Shown here in pieces: positions 62,777-64,000 of a stretch of DNA of 64,000 nucleotides. The DNA is from Acuticoccus sp. MNP-M23. Lineage in GTDB: Bacteria; Pseudomonadota; Alphaproteobacteria; Rhizobiales; Amorphaceae. Made by a program: the position numbers and the translations under genes. The notes beneath the pieces were generated by a model that saw only the letters and a list, made by a program, of their open reading frames with translations, was not told where the DNA came from and searched no databases. How positions within the stretch are numbered: the first letter of the stretch is position 1; every line of letters starts with the position of its first letter. Where the stretch lies: NCBI RefSeq assembly GCF_031195445.1, contig NZ_CP133480.1:2782501-2846500 (forward strand). The letters are read 5' to 3'.

Positions 62777-64000
62777 GTGAATCAGCTCACTCGGCCAAGG
62801 GAGCACTCCCGGCATGTGCCGCGGGCCATCCAGCAACTGCGGCCAACACTCTACATCTCCAGCTATTTTGGTGTCGCCTTTGCGCTGCTGATGCTGATTC
62901 CGGCGCTGATCGACGTCGCCGACGGGCGAGACACGTGGTCCGTCTTCGTGCTCGCCTCCGGTGGGGTGTTTTGCGTATCGGTGCTCGGCGTCGTTGCGCT
63001 CAAGCAGCCGATGCCCGAATTTTCGCCCCGCTTCGGCTTTTTGCTGACCACGGTCCTGTGGGGGTTGTGCTCCATCTTTGCGGCCGTTCCGTTCTGGCTT
63101 TCGCCGCTGGGGATGACACCGGCGGCGGCATACTTCGAGGCGATGAGCGGGCTGACGACCACCGGTGCCACGGTGCTGTCGGAGCTCGACCTCACGCCGC
63201 GCTCCTTCCTCATGTGGCGCTCGCTGCTGCAATGGCTCGGCGGCATCGGGATCATCGCAGTGGGGCTCTTCCTGTTCCCGTTCCTGCGCATTGGCGGAAT
63301 GCAGGTGTTCCGCACCGAGTCGTCCGACCGGTCGGACAAGACGATGCCGCGCGTCGTCTCCGTCACCCGCGCGCTGTGCGCCATCTACGTGTTTGCTTCG
63401 CTGGCCTGCGCCATCACGTACGCCGCGCTCGGAATGAGCCTGTTCGATGCCATCAACCATGCGATGACCACGGTCGCGACCGGGGGCTTCTCCACGCACG
63501 ACCGCTCGTTCGGCTTCTTCGAGGATTCGCGGCTCCTCTGGGCGGCTGTCTTCTTCATGTGCGTCGGTGCGCTGCCGTTCCTTCTTTACGTGGAAATGGT
63601 GGTGCGCGGCCGCTTCAAGCTGTTCAGTGACTGGCAGGTCCGCACCTTCTTCGTGGGCATCATCATCATCGTGCTCGCGCTGTCGGTCTGGCTGGAGAAG
63701 ACCCGCAACATCGACTACGAGGACGCGCTGACCCAGGCCGCCTTCAACGTGGTTTCGGTGGTGACGACCACAGGGTTTGCCTCCGACGACTATGCGGTGT
63801 GGGGACCGTTCGCGTTCGGCGCCTTCTTCATTCTCACCTTCATCGGCGGTTGTTCCGGCTCCACCACCGGCGGCATCAAGGTGTACCGCTTCATCATCAC
63901 GTTTCAGGCACTGCGGCGGGCATTCACCCGGCTGGTCTATCCCAATGCAGTCCAGCCGCTGCGCTTCGGCGACAAGCGGATCGAACAGGATGTGTTCGAC
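62777..64000 (+). CDS. trkH: Trk-type potassium uptake protein, N-terminal 408 residues (partial)
   Basis: Open to the window end. GTG start preceded by GGAGGCG. The first 20 residues are basic, then membrane helices (YFGVAFALLMLIPALIDVAD). The K+ selectivity-filter loops of the four repeats are visible: GLTTTGATV, TVATGGFSTH, VVTTTGFASDD and, after FIGGCSGSTTGGIKVYR, the conserved region before the last repeat. TrkH imports K+ with the cytoplasmic TrkA protein. Divergent from the glutathione transferase gene by about 155 bases. The C terminus is beyond the window. Confidence 0.95.
   Translation, partial: MNQLTRPREHSRHVPRAIQQLRPTLYISSYFGVAFALLMLIPALIDVADGRDTWSVFVLASGGVFCVSVLGVVALKQPMPEFSPRFGFLLTTVLWGLCSIFAAVPFWLSPLGMTPAAAYFEAMSGLTTTGATVLSELDLTPRSFLMWRSLLQWLGGIGIIAVGLFLFPFLRIGGMQVFRTESSDRSDKTMPRVVSVTRALCAIYVFASLACAITYAALGMSLFDAINHAMTTVATGGFSTHDRSFGFFEDSRLLWAAVFFMCVGALPFLLYVEMVVRGRFKLFSDWQVRTFFVGIIIIVLALSVWLEKTRNIDYEDALTQAAFNVVSVVTTTGFASDDYAVWGPFAFGAFFILTFIGGCSGSTTGGIKVYRFIITFQALRRAFTRLVYPNAVQPLRFGDKRIEQDVFD

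Overview
The window is a GC-rich, gene-dense chromosomal segment from an alphaproteobacterium, most likely of the Hyphomicrobiales (Rhizobiales) or a near relative. That reading is an inference. It rests on a CIRCE operator before groESL, two DUF1127 mini-proteins, a DsbB/DUF5993 pair, a fold-type III ornithine decarboxylase behind a long structured leader, dense ATGA/GTGA gene overlaps, and residue variants in Tgt and UvrA. I see no insertion sequence, phage, CRISPR array, rRNA or tRNA. The window opens inside an RTX-type repeat protein and closes inside trkH.

Layout. 1-3634: RTX protein tail, then coaD, a cyclophilin, queA and tgt on the minus strand. 4009-4691: two small related secreted two-cysteine proteins, fenced by terminators. 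4806-11652: minus-strand gyrA, a YceI-like protein, a PP2C-like phosphatase, ssb, a WrbA-like flavoprotein and a sulfotransferase-like protein. 11744-14944: uvrA and a 50-residue DUF1127 protein. 15031-16397: ribokinase and a FucU/RbsD mutarotase. 16515-22365: an overlapping minus-strand operon of four glycosyltransferases, a polysaccharide-deacetylase-like protein and ruvX. Divergent from it, 22506-26537 encodes a degenerate ABC exporter, a cyclic-nucleotide-binding protein and a metallo-beta-lactamase-fold hydrolase. 26697-33084: an orphan TRAP-type binding protein whose stop appears lost, tusA, an M24 aminopeptidase, a second DUF1127-like protein, prmA, an FAD monooxygenase, dsbB and DUF5993. 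33385-35485: groESL with CIRCE.

35703-43340 holds an EamA exporter and then a formate dehydrogenase cytochrome b subunit with a tightly coupled tungstate-uptake and molybdenum/tungsten-cofactor operon (tupBCA, fdhD, mobA, mobB, moeA). These genes together supply metal, pterin cofactor, sulfuration and membrane electron transfer for a formate dehydrogenase whose catalytic subunits are not in the window. 43363-45091: DUF302 and YeeE/YedE sulfur-transport genes. 45283-48816: a TTC38-like repeat protein, an OpgC-like membrane protein and surE. 48853-49413: a long leader, possibly a speF-type RNA, before the ornithine decarboxylase gene. 50621-54850: an L,D-transpeptidase, a TlpA-like thioredoxin, and argH-lptM-lysA. 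54855-58799: a four-gene Mn/Zn/Fe-type ABC importer. 59185-64000: rmlD, a KefB-type antiporter, a glutathione transferase and trkH.

The part most deserving attention is 16994-26537. There an ABC-type membrane protein that has lost every catalytic ATPase motif, and carries a threefold repeat of an NBD motif, sits in an operon with an intact cyclic-nucleotide sensor and an intact metallohydrolase, opposite a glycosyltransferase operon.
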